Assembly (NCBI RefSeq): GCF_035917275.1
Contig: NZ_CP108510.1
Location: 62,001-126,000, forward strand
DNA: 64,000 bases
DNA from: Streptomyces sp. NBC_01237
GTDB taxonomy: Bacteria > Actinomycetota > Actinomycetes > Streptomycetales > Streptomycetaceae
Direction: 5' to 3'
Shown here: piece by piece, positions 8,801 to 17,288 of the stretch
Layout: every line of letters starts with the position of its first letter
Position numbering within the stretch: position 1 is the stretch's first letter
Notes under the pieces: model-generated
What the model saw: only the letters and a program-made list of their open reading frames with translations
What the model was told of the DNA's origin: nothing
Databases searched by the model: none
Made by a program: the position numbers and the translations under genes

Positions 8801-11800
8801 CCGGGCTGATCCGCGGATCCCACTGCTCGCGCAGCCGGCCCGACTCGTCGTAGGCGTACTGGGAGACGACAGTGGACGTTGCCGTGGAAGCACCGGGGAC
8901 CGTGTTCCACAGACGAATGCGATTCACCTGACCGGTGAAGTCACCCAAGGTCGAACCGGACGCGGTGGTCGCAGCGGCGTACTGGTACTCCAGAATCCGG
9001 CATCCCTTGGTGGAGGGAGCACTTGCGCAGGTGGCTGCCGACACGGCGGAACTGGGGGAGATCACGTACTTGGGGCGCGCCAAAGGCTTGCCGTTCACGG
9101 TGACCGTGTCGGAGGACACCGTAGTGGTGGAGTCACTGGTGGGCAGAGAGGTGCTCGACAGCTGCCAGGTGTCGAAGGACGCGCCGACCTTGGCGAATAC
9201 AGCAGTGGCTCCGTCGCTCTCCCGCAGAGTGAACGACTCGGTGGTCTTCCCGGTGAGCGTGAGATCTTCGGCTCCGGGTTCGGGCTTCCAACCACCGTTG
9301 GTGGTCGCGGTGAACCCGGTTTCCGTTCCATCGGCGGCCACCACGGCAACCGAGGTCGAGGAAGTCTTGCGGAGGAATGTCCAGTTGCTACCGGACGTTT
9401 CCGCGATCGTGCCGGCCGTCCACTGCGGACCGAAGATCGCCGCCTGGCCTTCCTGCCGGCCACCCTCGTCGGGTGTGCGTGAAGAGGCCATGCGGGTCGC
9501 GCTCAGGGAAAAGCCTGAAGCGTCAGTAGCTGACAGCGTGAAGTTACCCGTCAGAGTGTTCACCGTGCCCGGTCCCACGGCTTCGCTCGGTGCCGCACCT
9601 GCGTCGCGGTCCACTGTGACGGTGCTGGCAGGAGAGGCGTCGGTGCTGGTGCCGTCGGTGAAGACCGCACGGACATCGACCGGGCCGTCCTCGCTGAACG
9701 TGTCGGTGATGTTCCAGGTCAGAGCCTCGGGCGTACCGGTGGTGACCTTCGCGGGCCAGGACGGCAGAGTACTTCCATCGGCCTTGCGACGTACGTCGGC
9801 GACCGGGACGTCCTTCCAGGTGTCGGTCTCGCCACGGCGGTACTGATAGCGCACCCCTGTGTCGGTGCTCTTGCCCAGAGCCGCCAACTCGGTCCGCCGA
9901 GCCGACCGATCACCCTCATTCGGGGCGAGCAGGGCCGCGCCCGAGCCGGCGTAGAAGACAAAGGTCTTGTCGGCCGAGACGTTGCCAGCCGCGTCCTTGG
10001 TGCGGGCTGTCAGCGTGTGCTTGCCTGCGCGGAACGACGGCTTCGCCGTCACCGCAGAGCCGCTGGTGGCAATCGACTGCCAGGAACCGCCGTCCAGCTT
10101 CCACTGCACCTCCTTCACGTCCGACGACGGCGGGGTGAGGGTGAAGGATCCGGTGAAGTCGCCGTTGCCGTTCGGGCTGCCCGACCACTGATTGGCGGGG
10201 AAGTCGGTGGAGGACACGGACGTCGCGGCCGGCGCGGTGGTGTCCACGGTCAGAGTGCGGAAGGCTGACCACGCGCTGTTGGCCGAGCCGTCGCCGGCTC
10301 GCACCCGCCACTTGTAGGCACCGGTCGCCAGTGCGGTCGGCGTCCAGGTCGCCTGCGCGCCCGATGCCGCCGACACATTGCCGGTCCGCAGCGCTGCACT
10401 GCCGTCGGCAGCCCATACCTCGTAGCTGAGGGTGACCTGGGAGCCGTCCCCGTCCAGAGCCTTCGCCGACAGCGCCGGGGTGCCCGAGGACGCCGAGGCC
10501 CGGTCGACGGGAGCTATAAGCGTCGGCACGCCAGGGATCGAGTTATAGGTGACCGACATATACGGAGTGTTGACCGCGGCGTTCCCGGAGTTGAACCGCT
10601 TCCACCCGTAGGGGTCGGACTCTTCGGTGGCCCGTACGCCCAGAGAGTTGGTGCCGTTGCCGTTCCCCGCCCATGACTTGGCCAAGGAGGTGACATCGGC
10701 GTTCACCCAGCCGTCGTTGCAGGCGCTGGAGAAGCCCTTGGTCTGTGTGCTGGAGCCGTACAGCGTGCCCCAGCTCGGCTGATTCGTCCAGAGGGTGGAG
10801 GCATTCGCGGCCCCGGTGGACCACACCTCCCAGCCCTTGGCCGTGCAGGACCACGAGTGGTACGCGAACAGGTTCAGCTTGGCGGCCGTGATCTGCTTGC
10901 CCGTGATGTTCTTCATGGGGAAGGACAGGAACGAACGCGCCACCTGCGAGGTGCCGTTGTTACCGATCTTCAGGTCCGTCGAGGCGGACTGACCGGTGGT
11001 GTAGCCCTGCTGGACGAAGGTGTCGAAGCTCGCACCCACGTTGATCGCCGGGTCAATGGTCACCGGGAACTGAGTGGAAGCGTCCGCCAGGAACTTCGCG
11101 TCCGGGGTCAGCGTCAGGGTGACGGTGTCGCCGCTCTGCGCGACCTTCACGTCCACCGGGGCCGTGTGGGTGCGCTCGCCGGACTTCTTGTCCGTCTTCG
11201 CGTCCCACATCACCGGAGCGGGCAGCACACCCACCGACTTGCCCTTGGCGTCAGCGAAGGAAACCGAACCGTCCTTGTGCGCCTTCGCCTCCAGCCCCTT
11301 GGCCTTGAGGCTGTAGGCGATCGCGCCCTTCGCATCAACAGCAGAACGGCTCTTGAGCTCCAGGAACTGCTCGTAGCCGGTACGGGTGGACTCGATCAGC
11401 AGGTCCGTCGCGGGCAATGCGTCCTTGTACCGGGCGACGTTGTTCTCGGCACCTTCGATGGCGGGCGTGGGCAGAGCCCCGTACCAACCCAGCTGAATCC
11501 GCTGCCCGGTACGGCCGTCCAGCGACACCAGCGGCGTACCCGCCTCGGCCGTCTTCTCCCCAGTGTTCTTCAGTCCCCTGGGTGCCGCGCTCCTGCCGCC
11601 GAGGCGCAGGCCGTGCGGGTGCCCCTTCGCGGCGACCGATCCGTCCGCCATCCTCTGCAACGAGACATCGACATCCTGCCAAGAGCCCTGATCGTCCCGG
11701 AACCGGACGGGACCGGCGTACGCGTCCTCCGTCACCGAGCCGTCAGCGTTCACAAAGACTGACGAGGTCTCGGTTCGCTCGTCCAGCGCCTCGATCCGAC

Positions 11801-12071
11801 GCTTCTGGATCTTTGCCTTCAACCGGGCCGCCGCCAGCGAGTCCGCCGTCGCCGGGCCCACATCCTTTTTGCGCTCGGCTGCCTGCTGGACCCCCTGCAG
11901 CTCAACTGCAAAGGCCGTTTGCCCAGTCGTGACGACCGCAGCCACCTCAGCAGTCATCAACAGCGTCAACGCCGCAGCTACCGGGCGCCAACGTTGCATC
12001 GACGGAGGGGACAAGAAAGGTCTGGAGGATGGGACGGATCTCCGTCTTTCTCCCCGAAACGGGCCTATCAC
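5841..12071 (-). CDS. Secreted RHS/YD-repeat polymorphic-toxin-like protein
   Basis: A 2,076-residue protein from GTG 12071, chosen because AAGGAG lies six bases upstream. A long charged N-terminus leads to a signal peptide (AAALTLLMTAEVAAVVTTG ending TAFA). Next come a DNRLRE-type region (about 340-520; WTNQPSWGTLYG, GVRATEESDPYGWKRFN), Ig/fibronectin-like linkers, and RHS/YD repeats from about 1090 (QYAYDESGRLREQWDP, YTYDAAGRLTRTDDS). The conserved RHS core end is RLYDSTTGRFLSVDPIYGG and NAYEYCGGDPINCYDLDG. The variable tip after DLDG is 114 residues (5844-6185) with two glycine-rich hydrophobic segments, IGAIVGAVCAPFAGPIICGA and LVGAAIGGFGGTVG. RHS shells encapsulate such tips and release them as toxins; the tip resembles a pore or glycine-zipper sequence rather than a nuclease, but no toxin family is recognised. 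Confidence 0.85.
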   Translation of the reverse strand: MIGPFRGERRRSVPSSRPFLSPPSMQRWRPVAAALTLLMTAEVAAVVTTGQTAFAVELQGVQQAAERKKDVGPATADSLAAARLKAKIQKRRIEALDERTETSSVFVNADGSVTEDAYAGPVRFRDDQGSWQDVDVSLQRMADGSVAAKGHPHGLRLGGRSAAPRGLKNTGEKTAEAGTPLVSLDGRTGQRIQLGWYGALPTPAIEGAENNVARYKDALPATDLLIESTRTGYEQFLELKSRSAVDAKGAIAYSLKAKGLEAKAHKDGSVSFADAKGKSVGVLPAPVMWDAKTDKKSGERTHTAPVDVKVAQSGDTVTLTLTPDAKFLADASTQFPVTIDPAINVGASFDTFVQQGYTTGQSASTDLKIGNNGTSQVARSFLSFPMKNITGKQITAAKLNLFAYHSWSCTAKGWEVWSTGAANASTLWTNQPSWGTLYGSSTQTKGFSSACNDGWVNADVTSLAKSWAGNGNGTNSLGVRATEESDPYGWKRFNSGNAAVNTPYMSVTYNSIPGVPTLIAPVDRASASSGTPALSAKALDGDGSQVTLSYEVWAADGSAALRTGNVSAASGAQATWTPTALATGAYKWRVRAGDGSANSAWSAFRTLTVDTTAPAATSVSSTDFPANQWSGSPNGNGDFTGSFTLTPPSSDVKEVQWKLDGGSWQSIATSGSAVTAKPSFRAGKHTLTARTKDAAGNVSADKTFVFYAGSGAALLAPNEGDRSARRTELAALGKSTDTGVRYQYRRGETDTWKDVPVADVRRKADGSTLPSWPAKVTTGTPEALTWNITDTFSEDGPVDVRAVFTDGTSTDASPASTVTVDRDAGAAPSEAVGPGTVNTLTGNFTLSATDASGFSLSATRMASSRTPDEGGRQEGQAAIFGPQWTAGTIAETSGSNWTFLRKTSSTSVAVVAADGTETGFTATTNGGWKPEPGAEDLTLTGKTTESFTLRESDGATAVFAKVGASFDTWQLSSTSLPTSDSTTTVSSDTVTVNGKPLARPKYVISPSSAVSAATCASAPSTKGCRILEYQYAAATTASGSTLGDFTGQVNRIRLWNTVPGASTATSTVVSQYAYDESGRLREQWDPRISPALKTAYTYDSAGRVLTQTPPGELPWTFAYGKAGAATVAGNGMLLSASRPTLKAGSKDEVDGGKATTSLVYDVALSGAKAPNQVAVSDTRTWAQYDAAADATAVFPADQVPASHTGSDLSAGDYGKATVIYTNASGLPVNTGLPGRHLTTTQYDRLGNTVFELSATNRELALGNADYQVNTQKELGIFADSPAERAQQLASVSVYTADGARLVEEYEPLHLVTLTKGLKGDSDSPDLTAGTQIAARSHTVTRYDEGRPADGSARIADQPTTTSVGAFVDGYPTDGDIRTTAMTYDWAKGLRLKEITDPDGLQLTRATEYDAQGRVVKTTLPKSSGADAGAKVTTYWSGTGTGACAGRPEWADLPCSTGPAGKITGGAGNPDELATSKFEYDRWGNPAKTVEVANGTTRTSVTTYDAAGRLKQGQITGGSGTAVPDTSITYDSGNGSVATLTDGASAIRRTNDKLGREISYNDGAGNVTNTQYDSRDRVIRSANSVPSETSYTYDNPAGLPTRAHDSVMGSIGDITASYDSDGRLYKQKLPWNMDVEFNLDPTGAETSRYWHWESGWTVQGESLSKNIHDQVVNRTTYTGGGAYQEYTYDAAGRLTRTDDSQVGVTTHRAYAFDNNSNRKSLTTTVDDVDGGAPETRTVSSSYDSADRLIADGTVYDAFGRTTAQAGGAAYSYYNNDLVRQITAGGKRTTYDLDAVGRPSSFMVEEQDENAAWSTTGTKKNHYGADADSPEWTAEGGSEISRNLKDLAGDLIATTSADGNVILQLATIHGDITTQIPLADSTTPVVNSYDEFGNLLPGTDPARYGWLGGKQRSAETPNGVTLMGVRLYDSTTGRFLSVDPIYGGNANAYEYCGGDPINCYDLDGRKKQKKPRSCGFWCSVFTTGIGAIVGAVCAPFAGPIICGAVGGGISGFARYWYTHHGGHGFTTRGALKAVLVGAAIGGFGGTVGKLIKKIGGKVFRGYGDRGSVKAWDKFVKAM

Positions 12072-12589
12072 GCTTACTCCTTGTGCTACATGCGAATTGA
12101 TCTTCACAGGATGATCTCATGTCCTCCACGTAAAGCGTGACGGATCTTCACGGGCCAACAGCGGTCCCGACCTTGGGCTTCGCCCACCCCTCCCTCCCAT
12201 GGAGAGCATTGAAGGAGATAGCCCTCAAACCAACCTCAATGCGATATGTCCACCGTGGATTTAAAACGAGATGCAACATTTCACCCTCTCTCGGCTCTTT
12301 GGCTTAGAGAAAATCGCCACATAGCCACATTTTGTCCGGTTCAGCGGCCTCATGACTGATGTGACGTCACGCCTGCATAAGGTGGCGCATCCTGTAGAAC
12401 AGAGAGGACACAGTGCCGACGGCCGCGGATGCGGGCGGGTCCGTTGTGGAACTCCGAGTGGTGCCATCCGCAGCTGTCCCAGCTGTGTAAGGTTCAGGTC
12501 CGGGGCCAACTGGCCAGGTCGTGGAAGACATCGACCAGACCGAAGATGGCGTATCCGGCGCGGCTCGCGGAGACAGTGCTGCCGCCGGC
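12072..12589. other. Upstream region of the RHS gene, no gene recognised
   Basis: It should carry the RHS promoter. The part at 12140-12360 is comparatively AT-rich and no coding frame is convincing. At 12440-12560 weak minus-strand frames (GYAIFGLVDVFHDLASW) could be a remnant but match no family I know. Confidence 0.4.
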
Positions 12590-12790
12590 CGAGCGATATC
12601 CGCGGCCGGTCAGCGCAACATCCTTGCCTCACATCCGGACGAAGACGTTCACCGCCCCCAGGCGGCTCTGCGCGGCCATCATCGACCGCCTCAGCTTCGG
12701 CGGCAACATCATCGAAACCGGAACCGACTCCTGTCGTCGGGCCCGGACCAAAGCCCCAGCAGAACGGGCCAACACCGGCTGAGGGACTGC
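12590..12790 (+). pseudogene. IS21-family IstB-like C-terminal remnant
   Basis: The plus-strand reading LCAAIIDRLSFGGNIIETGT, followed by DS, resembles the C-terminus of IstB helper ATPases of IS21 elements, which end DRL...ETGTDSYRL. Nothing upstream shows the AAA+ Walker motifs, so only the end of the gene survives. The match is short. Confidence 0.45.
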
Positions 12791-12960
12791 CGTATCGGGC
12801 CCGACTACGTGGTGCGGCCCTGAAGGTTCAAGATTCCGCGGAGGTCATCTGAGGGATCCTCGCTCGTCAACACGGTGCGACGGCACGGTCAGGAACACAT
12901 CCAACGGGGCTGAACCATAGGCGATGTTGAAAGCCTCCCACCGGTAGGACCAGGACCCGC

Positions 12961-13670
12961 ATGCATCCGGACAAACGAGCCACTTCACCTCTCGGTTCTG
13001 GCACACACGTGGGGGAACACGGTCCGCCGATGCGCCCGCGCGGCAACCCCCGAGAAGTTACTCGGCGGCCGGCGGCAATCACGGCCCAGCCGGCTCGCCC
13101 CTACAAGTCCCACCTGGACGAACGCTGGGCAGACGGAGTCACCAACGCGATCCATCTCCACTCCGAGCTCCAGGGTCTCGGCCCGCACGGCAGTCACCAG
13201 ATCATTTGCGACTATCTGCGGCCACAACGCCGACGTCGGATCCATGTCGTCCGGCCCGCGCCACCAGGACTCCGACAAGTCACCGGGGGGATCGTGCGTC
13301 ACCCCGACCGACGCTCTCGGAAAGCGAGGGAAGAGATGCTGGCCGAAGTCCTTACCCGTTGCCCGGAGCTCGCGGCGGCCCACCGTCCAGTCCGCGGCTT
13401 GGCTGCGATACTCACAACCCGCACCGGTCAGCATCTGAAGGACTGGGTGGTCAGCACGCGAGCCAAGAGACTTCCCGGCCGCCACTCTTTCGCCACCAGC
13501 CTGGGAAAACGGGCTGGGGCGCCGTCGTCCAGGGCCTGACGAGCCACGGGAACTCGGCCCCGCCGAAGACCGGGTCAACCACATCAGAATGGTCAAGCAC
13601 CAGATGCTCGGCCGCGCCGAACTCCCGCTCCTCCGCGGACGGGTACTTCTCACCGCCGCCCGGTGATGGC
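12961..13670 (+). pseudogene. ISL3-family transposase C-terminal fragment, frameshifted
   Basis: The reading RPYKSHLDERWADGVTNAIH, then QIICDYLRPQRRRR and RCPELAAAHRPVRGLAAILT with LPGRHSFATSLGK is the second half of an ISL3-type transposase. A frame change near 13520 continues as WGAVVQGLTSHGNS and then GRVNHIRMVKHQMLGRAELP. The N-terminal zinc-binding and helix-turn-helix part is missing, so this is a decayed fragment. Confidence 0.75.
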
Positions 13671-13688
13671 CTGCCCAGGTAGGACGAA

Positions 13689-13714
13689 GCCGTCGGAGTA
13701 CGTACTCCGACGGC
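13689..13714. repeat. 26-bp perfect palindrome
   Basis: GCCGTCGGAGTAC is followed at once by its exact reverse complement, with no loop base. It lies just past the ISL3-type fragment. Perfect spacer-less palindromes of this size are typical of dimer binding sites or IS/plasmid ends, but there is no regulator gene beside it. Confidence 0.7.
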
Positions 13715-14105
13715 CGGCAGAGGGCTCGACCAACCACGTTGGTGACGACGAAATACCCCCGGACTTACCCAACCGTCCTCTTTGCTCACAAGCCTGGGGC
13801 CGTCCTCGCGGTGGTAGCGACGCTACATACAGCGCAGCAGCGGAGTGCCGACCACCAACAGAACCGGAGCGGCAACGACTGCACCGACCGTCGCGCCGAG
13901 CCGGACTGCATGGATCCTGGCCACGCTCTCTCCGTATCGCTCCAGTCTGCCGATCAGAGGAAGCTCGTCCACCGCTCTCACGGAATGTGTGCCAGAACCC
14001 CGAACAAGCCGACACAGCCACCTCTCAGCAAGCCAGGTCAGGTGTCACCCAACCCTGCAGCAGTCCCTCCGCGAAATATGGGATCTCGATGACAACCTGA
14101 ATGCG
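13715..14105. other. Intergenic stretch, no gene recognised
   Basis: Several overlapping open frames occur on both strands, but none has a ribosome site, consistent codon bias or family motif. It probably includes IS debris from the adjacent ISL3-type fragment. Confidence 0.5.
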
Positions 14106-14108
14106 ACG

Positions 14109-14136
14109 GGCCCGGCACGCATGGGCGTGCCGGGCC
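14109..14136 (-). terminator. Hairpin terminator of the LAETG surface-protein gene
   Basis: A 12-bp perfect stem (GGCCCGGCACGC) closes a 4-base ATGG loop, 22 bases beyond the stop codon of the gene at 14158-15600. Confidence 0.75.
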
Positions 14137-14157
14137 TGTCTGTTAACTGTCCGTCAG

Positions 14158-15600
14158 CTACTGACCGGCAGTCTTCTTCCTGCGCAGGATGTATACCGCC
14201 GCCCCGCCTGCGGCCACGAAGGCCGCTGCTACGCCTGCGATCATCGGTGTGGCGCTGGAGCCGCCGGTCTCCGCGAGGTCACCGCTGCCACCGGTCGTGC
14301 CGCCCGCCGTGTCATTGACCGGAGTGGGGCTCGGGCTGGAAGACGGGGTCTCCCCGCCACCGCCCGTGCCCGGGGCAGGAGTGCCTTGAGTTTCGCAGTC
14401 CAGGACGCCCTGGAAACGCTCAGAGAAGCCGTTGGGGCCGACGACGGTGAAGTCGTACGCCTCGTCCTCGCCGACCGGTACTGTCACGGTCTTCGTCTCG
14501 CCTGCACCGACCGTGTGCTTGACACCGCCGAGTTCGAAGGTGAAGGGGGCGTCGCCCTCGTTGGCGGCCTTGACGTCAATGCCGCCCGCGCTGCAGTTCT
14601 TCTCGGCCGTAACCGAGGGGATAGCACCCTTCGAAGCCCAGTTCACCGTTGCTTCCGCAGTGATCGTGGATTCGGTGGACCCGGCCAGGATCTGTGTCTG
14701 GCTCTTGCTCGCGCTCGCGAACGCCCGGCCGACCGGAACCTGTGTGGTCGCCTTGGTCGTGAGCGAGGCCCTGCCGTCGGCCGTGCCTGCGGGCACATCG
14801 AAGTACAACTCTGTGCCATTGACGGCCGACGTGACGGGCTGACCGTTCTTGTCGGTCACCTTGACCCCTGCCGCCAGGCCGTCGGCGTTGGCAGCGACGG
14901 AGACCTGGTCAGCATCGGTGCGCACCGTCACAGGACCGAGCTTGTCTCCTGACTTGCCGGATACCGCGTTCGGCTCCAGCGTCAGAGAGGTCTTCGGCTC
15001 CTGAAGGTTCTGGGCCTGAGACTCGAGCCAGTCCGCAAGCTTCTCGGCCTGTTCGTTCTTGGCCTCGACCTTTACCCCGTCCGAGATCCGCCAGATGGCG
15101 ACCTGCGTACCGGCGGCGGCCGTCTTGGAGGTGAGCTCCCCGGCGCCCGCCTTCTGGGCGAGCGCTCCCAGATCGGCGGCCTGCGGGTACGAGTTCCGGA
15201 GGATCCAGAGGATCTTTCCGGCGTCCTTGTTCACGCCGAGCGACGTCTGACCCCACGGGGTCTCAAGGTACTTCGCCTTGCTCTGAGTCGGGTTGTGGAT
15301 GTCGATGCAGTACGTCTGCAGTCGACCGCCGCCCTCGACACTCATCTCGAACAGTCCTGCGGAGATGTTCTTTGTCTTACCGTCACCGATGTCGAGACGG
15401 GCCGAGTCGAACGTCTTCAGTCCGTCCAGAGTGGCCACCGCACCACCCTGGTGGTGCGTGTCCTCCCCGTCAGCCGAGGCGCTGTTGGCCCCGGCAAGGG
15501 ATCCCAGGACCAGTAGTCCGACCGTGGCCGCCGTTGCGGCTATCCGGCGACCGGCGGTCCCCCGCGCGGGCGTGACGGATGTTGGAAAAGTTGAAAACAC
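14158..15600 (-). CDS. LAETG-anchored surface protein with TQXA thioester domain
   Basis: Encodes 480 residues from a GTG at 15600 with GGAGG seven bases upstream. A signal peptide (AATAATVGLLVLGSLAGANS, cleaved near ASA) precedes a thioester domain of the TQXA/TED type. Cys98 in YCIDIHNPT and Gln166 in GTQVAIW are the pair expected to form the internal thioester used by Gram-positive adhesins to bind amines on their targets. A beta-rich stalk with DUF-type Ig-like repeats follows (about 200-400), then a Gly/Ser/Pro-rich wall-spanning linker. The C-terminus is a sorting signal: LAETG, the helix MIAGVAAAFVAAGGAAVYIL, and RRKK, suiting class E sortases of Streptomyces. No sortase gene is adjacent. 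Confidence 0.88.
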   Translation of the reverse strand: MFSTFPTSVTPARGTAGRRIAATAATVGLLVLGSLAGANSASADGEDTHHQGGAVATLDGLKTFDSARLDIGDGKTKNISAGLFEMSVEGGGRLQTYCIDIHNPTQSKAKYLETPWGQTSLGVNKDAGKILWILRNSYPQAADLGALAQKAGAGELTSKTAAAGTQVAIWRISDGVKVEAKNEQAEKLADWLESQAQNLQEPKTSLTLEPNAVSGKSGDKLGPVTVRTDADQVSVAANADGLAAGVKVTDKNGQPVTSAVNGTELYFDVPAGTADGRASLTTKATTQVPVGRAFASASKSQTQILAGSTESTITAEATVNWASKGAIPSVTAEKNCSAGGIDVKAANEGDAPFTFELGGVKHTVGAGETKTVTVPVGEDEAYDFTVVGPNGFSERFQGVLDCETQGTPAPGTGGGGETPSSSPSPTPVNDTAGGTTGGSGDLAETGGSSATPMIAGVAAAFVAAGGAAVYILRRKKTAGQ

Positions 15601-16244
15601 AGCAGTCCCCTCCGATGCGGCTCATCCTTGAGGCGCGACAGATGCGCCACACGAGGTACGTGGGAGAGTCGCGAAACCAATGCCAAGTGCCCTATGAGCA
15701 CGAGGAGATCCTATGAGCGAGATGTGCGAGAAGATCCTCAACGGCATCATCTCAATGTTTCGAATCAACATCGTTACTTGCGGTGATTGGGTATCCGAGT
15801 ACGCACACGCTCCGTGACACCGGTTGCGCACCACCAGTGAGCCTTTCCCACCTCACGCTGAAGCGCAATGATGGACGAGGACTGCCTGGACCATCGATGA
15901 TGCGGTGCACCCGCCAGAGTGGGCGCGCCCCGGGCCGCTGCCCGCACCTTCGATCCTCGCCCGCATCCCCGCGTCCCTCGGCCACCACGCGGTGCCACCA
16001 CATCCCTCGGCCATCGCGGTGCCACCGCAGCTGCCCAGGGCGGTCCGTTCCGGAATTCTGGAACGGGTCCTGCAGGCAGGCGCATGGCGCCGTCCGCAAC
16101 ACGCCTTGCGAGAATGCTTCCTGCACGCATGTTTCGATCAGGGGTGGGTTCGTTGGTCTGGTGGGCGGAAAGGTTCCCCTGAGACGGTGAGCGTCCTGAG
16201 TGGACATGGGTCCCGTTGAAGTCCGTGGGGCCCATACGGTTCGG
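15601..16244. other. Upstream region of the surface-protein gene, no gene recognised
   Basis: The first 180 bases (about 15601-15780) are less GC-rich, contain two copies of CCTATGAGC about 20 bases apart, and likely hold the promoter of the minus-strand surface-protein gene. The remainder has only unsupported open frames. Confidence 0.45.
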
Positions 16245-16514
16245 TCAGAGCAAGGAAGTGGCCGTGCTCGCAGACGGAGGTGCACACCTCTGCACATGGC
16301 TGGTGTGCACGCACAGGCGGTCCTTACGGGTCTGAGGTCCATTCCGATGACTCAGGGAGCTCCATGACTGTGCAACAGCAAGGCGGGGGTCGCGGACCGC
16401 GTCGTGCGCGGCCCGGCTGATAAGTGCGGTCACCGTGGTCCCCTCCGCCTCCGCACGCTCCTTCAGCAGGGCACGCAACTGGTCATCGACCCGGATCGTC
16501 ACCGGTTTCGACAT
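16245..16514 (-). pseudogene. Truncated copy of the ribbon-helix-helix antitoxin gene
   Basis: It begins MSKPVTIRVDDQLRALLKER and continues AEAEGTTVTALISRAAHDAV, nearly identical to the intact antitoxin at 25004-25252. Identity stops after RDPRL; the frame then runs into unrelated sequence and no toxin gene follows. The DNA-binding ribbon and helices are kept, while the toxin-binding tail is lost. If expressed it could still bind the shared operator. Confidence 0.75.
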
Positions 16515-16544
16515 ACCCCCGGCCGTACAGCAAGCCGTACAGCA
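16381..16544. repeat. 164-bp duplicated segment (other copy at 25119-25282)
   Basis: This block matches 25119-25282 with only a few substitutions and in the same orientation. It covers the antitoxin N-terminal coding part, its start, and the CCGTACAGCA direct repeats upstream of it. Confidence 0.8.
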
Positions 16545-17288
16545 CGGTCAGGTTCCGTCGAGTCCGAGTTCGCCTCCGGCCGATGAGCGCGGGGAGTTCC
16601 GGCCAAGTTCTCCGACTGGGACACAGGGCACCTCCACCCGGCCGGACTGCCCAATGTACTTGCCTGACTACGGAACACTGGGGGCTGTTTTACCGCGCAG
16701 GGACAACCCCGTGACGATCCTCGGAAGCAGCGGCCAGCGGTGTGGGCGAGGTGGACCGGGAACTGCGGGCGGCGAGGTGCCGGGCGATACGGAGTGGTCG
16801 GTGACCGCGACGCTGACGCGGCTGGCTGGAACCGCCGTCAGCAGGGTGTCTCCTGCGCCGTTCACCGGACCTTGGCCTTCATCGAGAACCAGGAGAAGCG
16901 GTTCGCCGTGACCCTCAACCCCGTCTGAGGGCAAACCCGGTGGACACTGGATGATGCCCCGCCAATACGTGGGGAACCAGGTCGAGACTTCGGTGTCACC
17001 GCGGGAGAAGATCGCCGCGATCCGCTCACTGGCCCAGGGCAGTCAGGTTGCCGCAGCGGTGCTCCGGCGGCCACTACGCCGAGGGCCGTGACGGGCCTGC
17101 TGCGAAGAAGGGAAGGTGATTCAGCCGTTCGAAACCTTTCGCATCATGGTCGCCTTGCAAGTTCGCCGAACAGGTGGAAGACCGGAGTGCGTTGGTGATG
17201 TGATGTCCCTCCGGGTCCATCCATTTCCATGTATGTCCGCGCAGGTCACGACGTTAAATCCGGACAGAGAAACAGAGGGAAGGGCAAC
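16545..17288. other. Intergenic stretch, no gene recognised
   Basis: Short open frames on both strands lack ribosome sites and motifs. The segment lies between the duplicated antitoxin fragment and the hemopexin-repeat gene, so it is likely rearrangement debris plus the promoter of the latter. Confidence 0.45.

Noticed and set aside
8061..9482. 473-codon open frame on the plus strand
   Set aside because: Antisense to the RHS gene with no protein motif.
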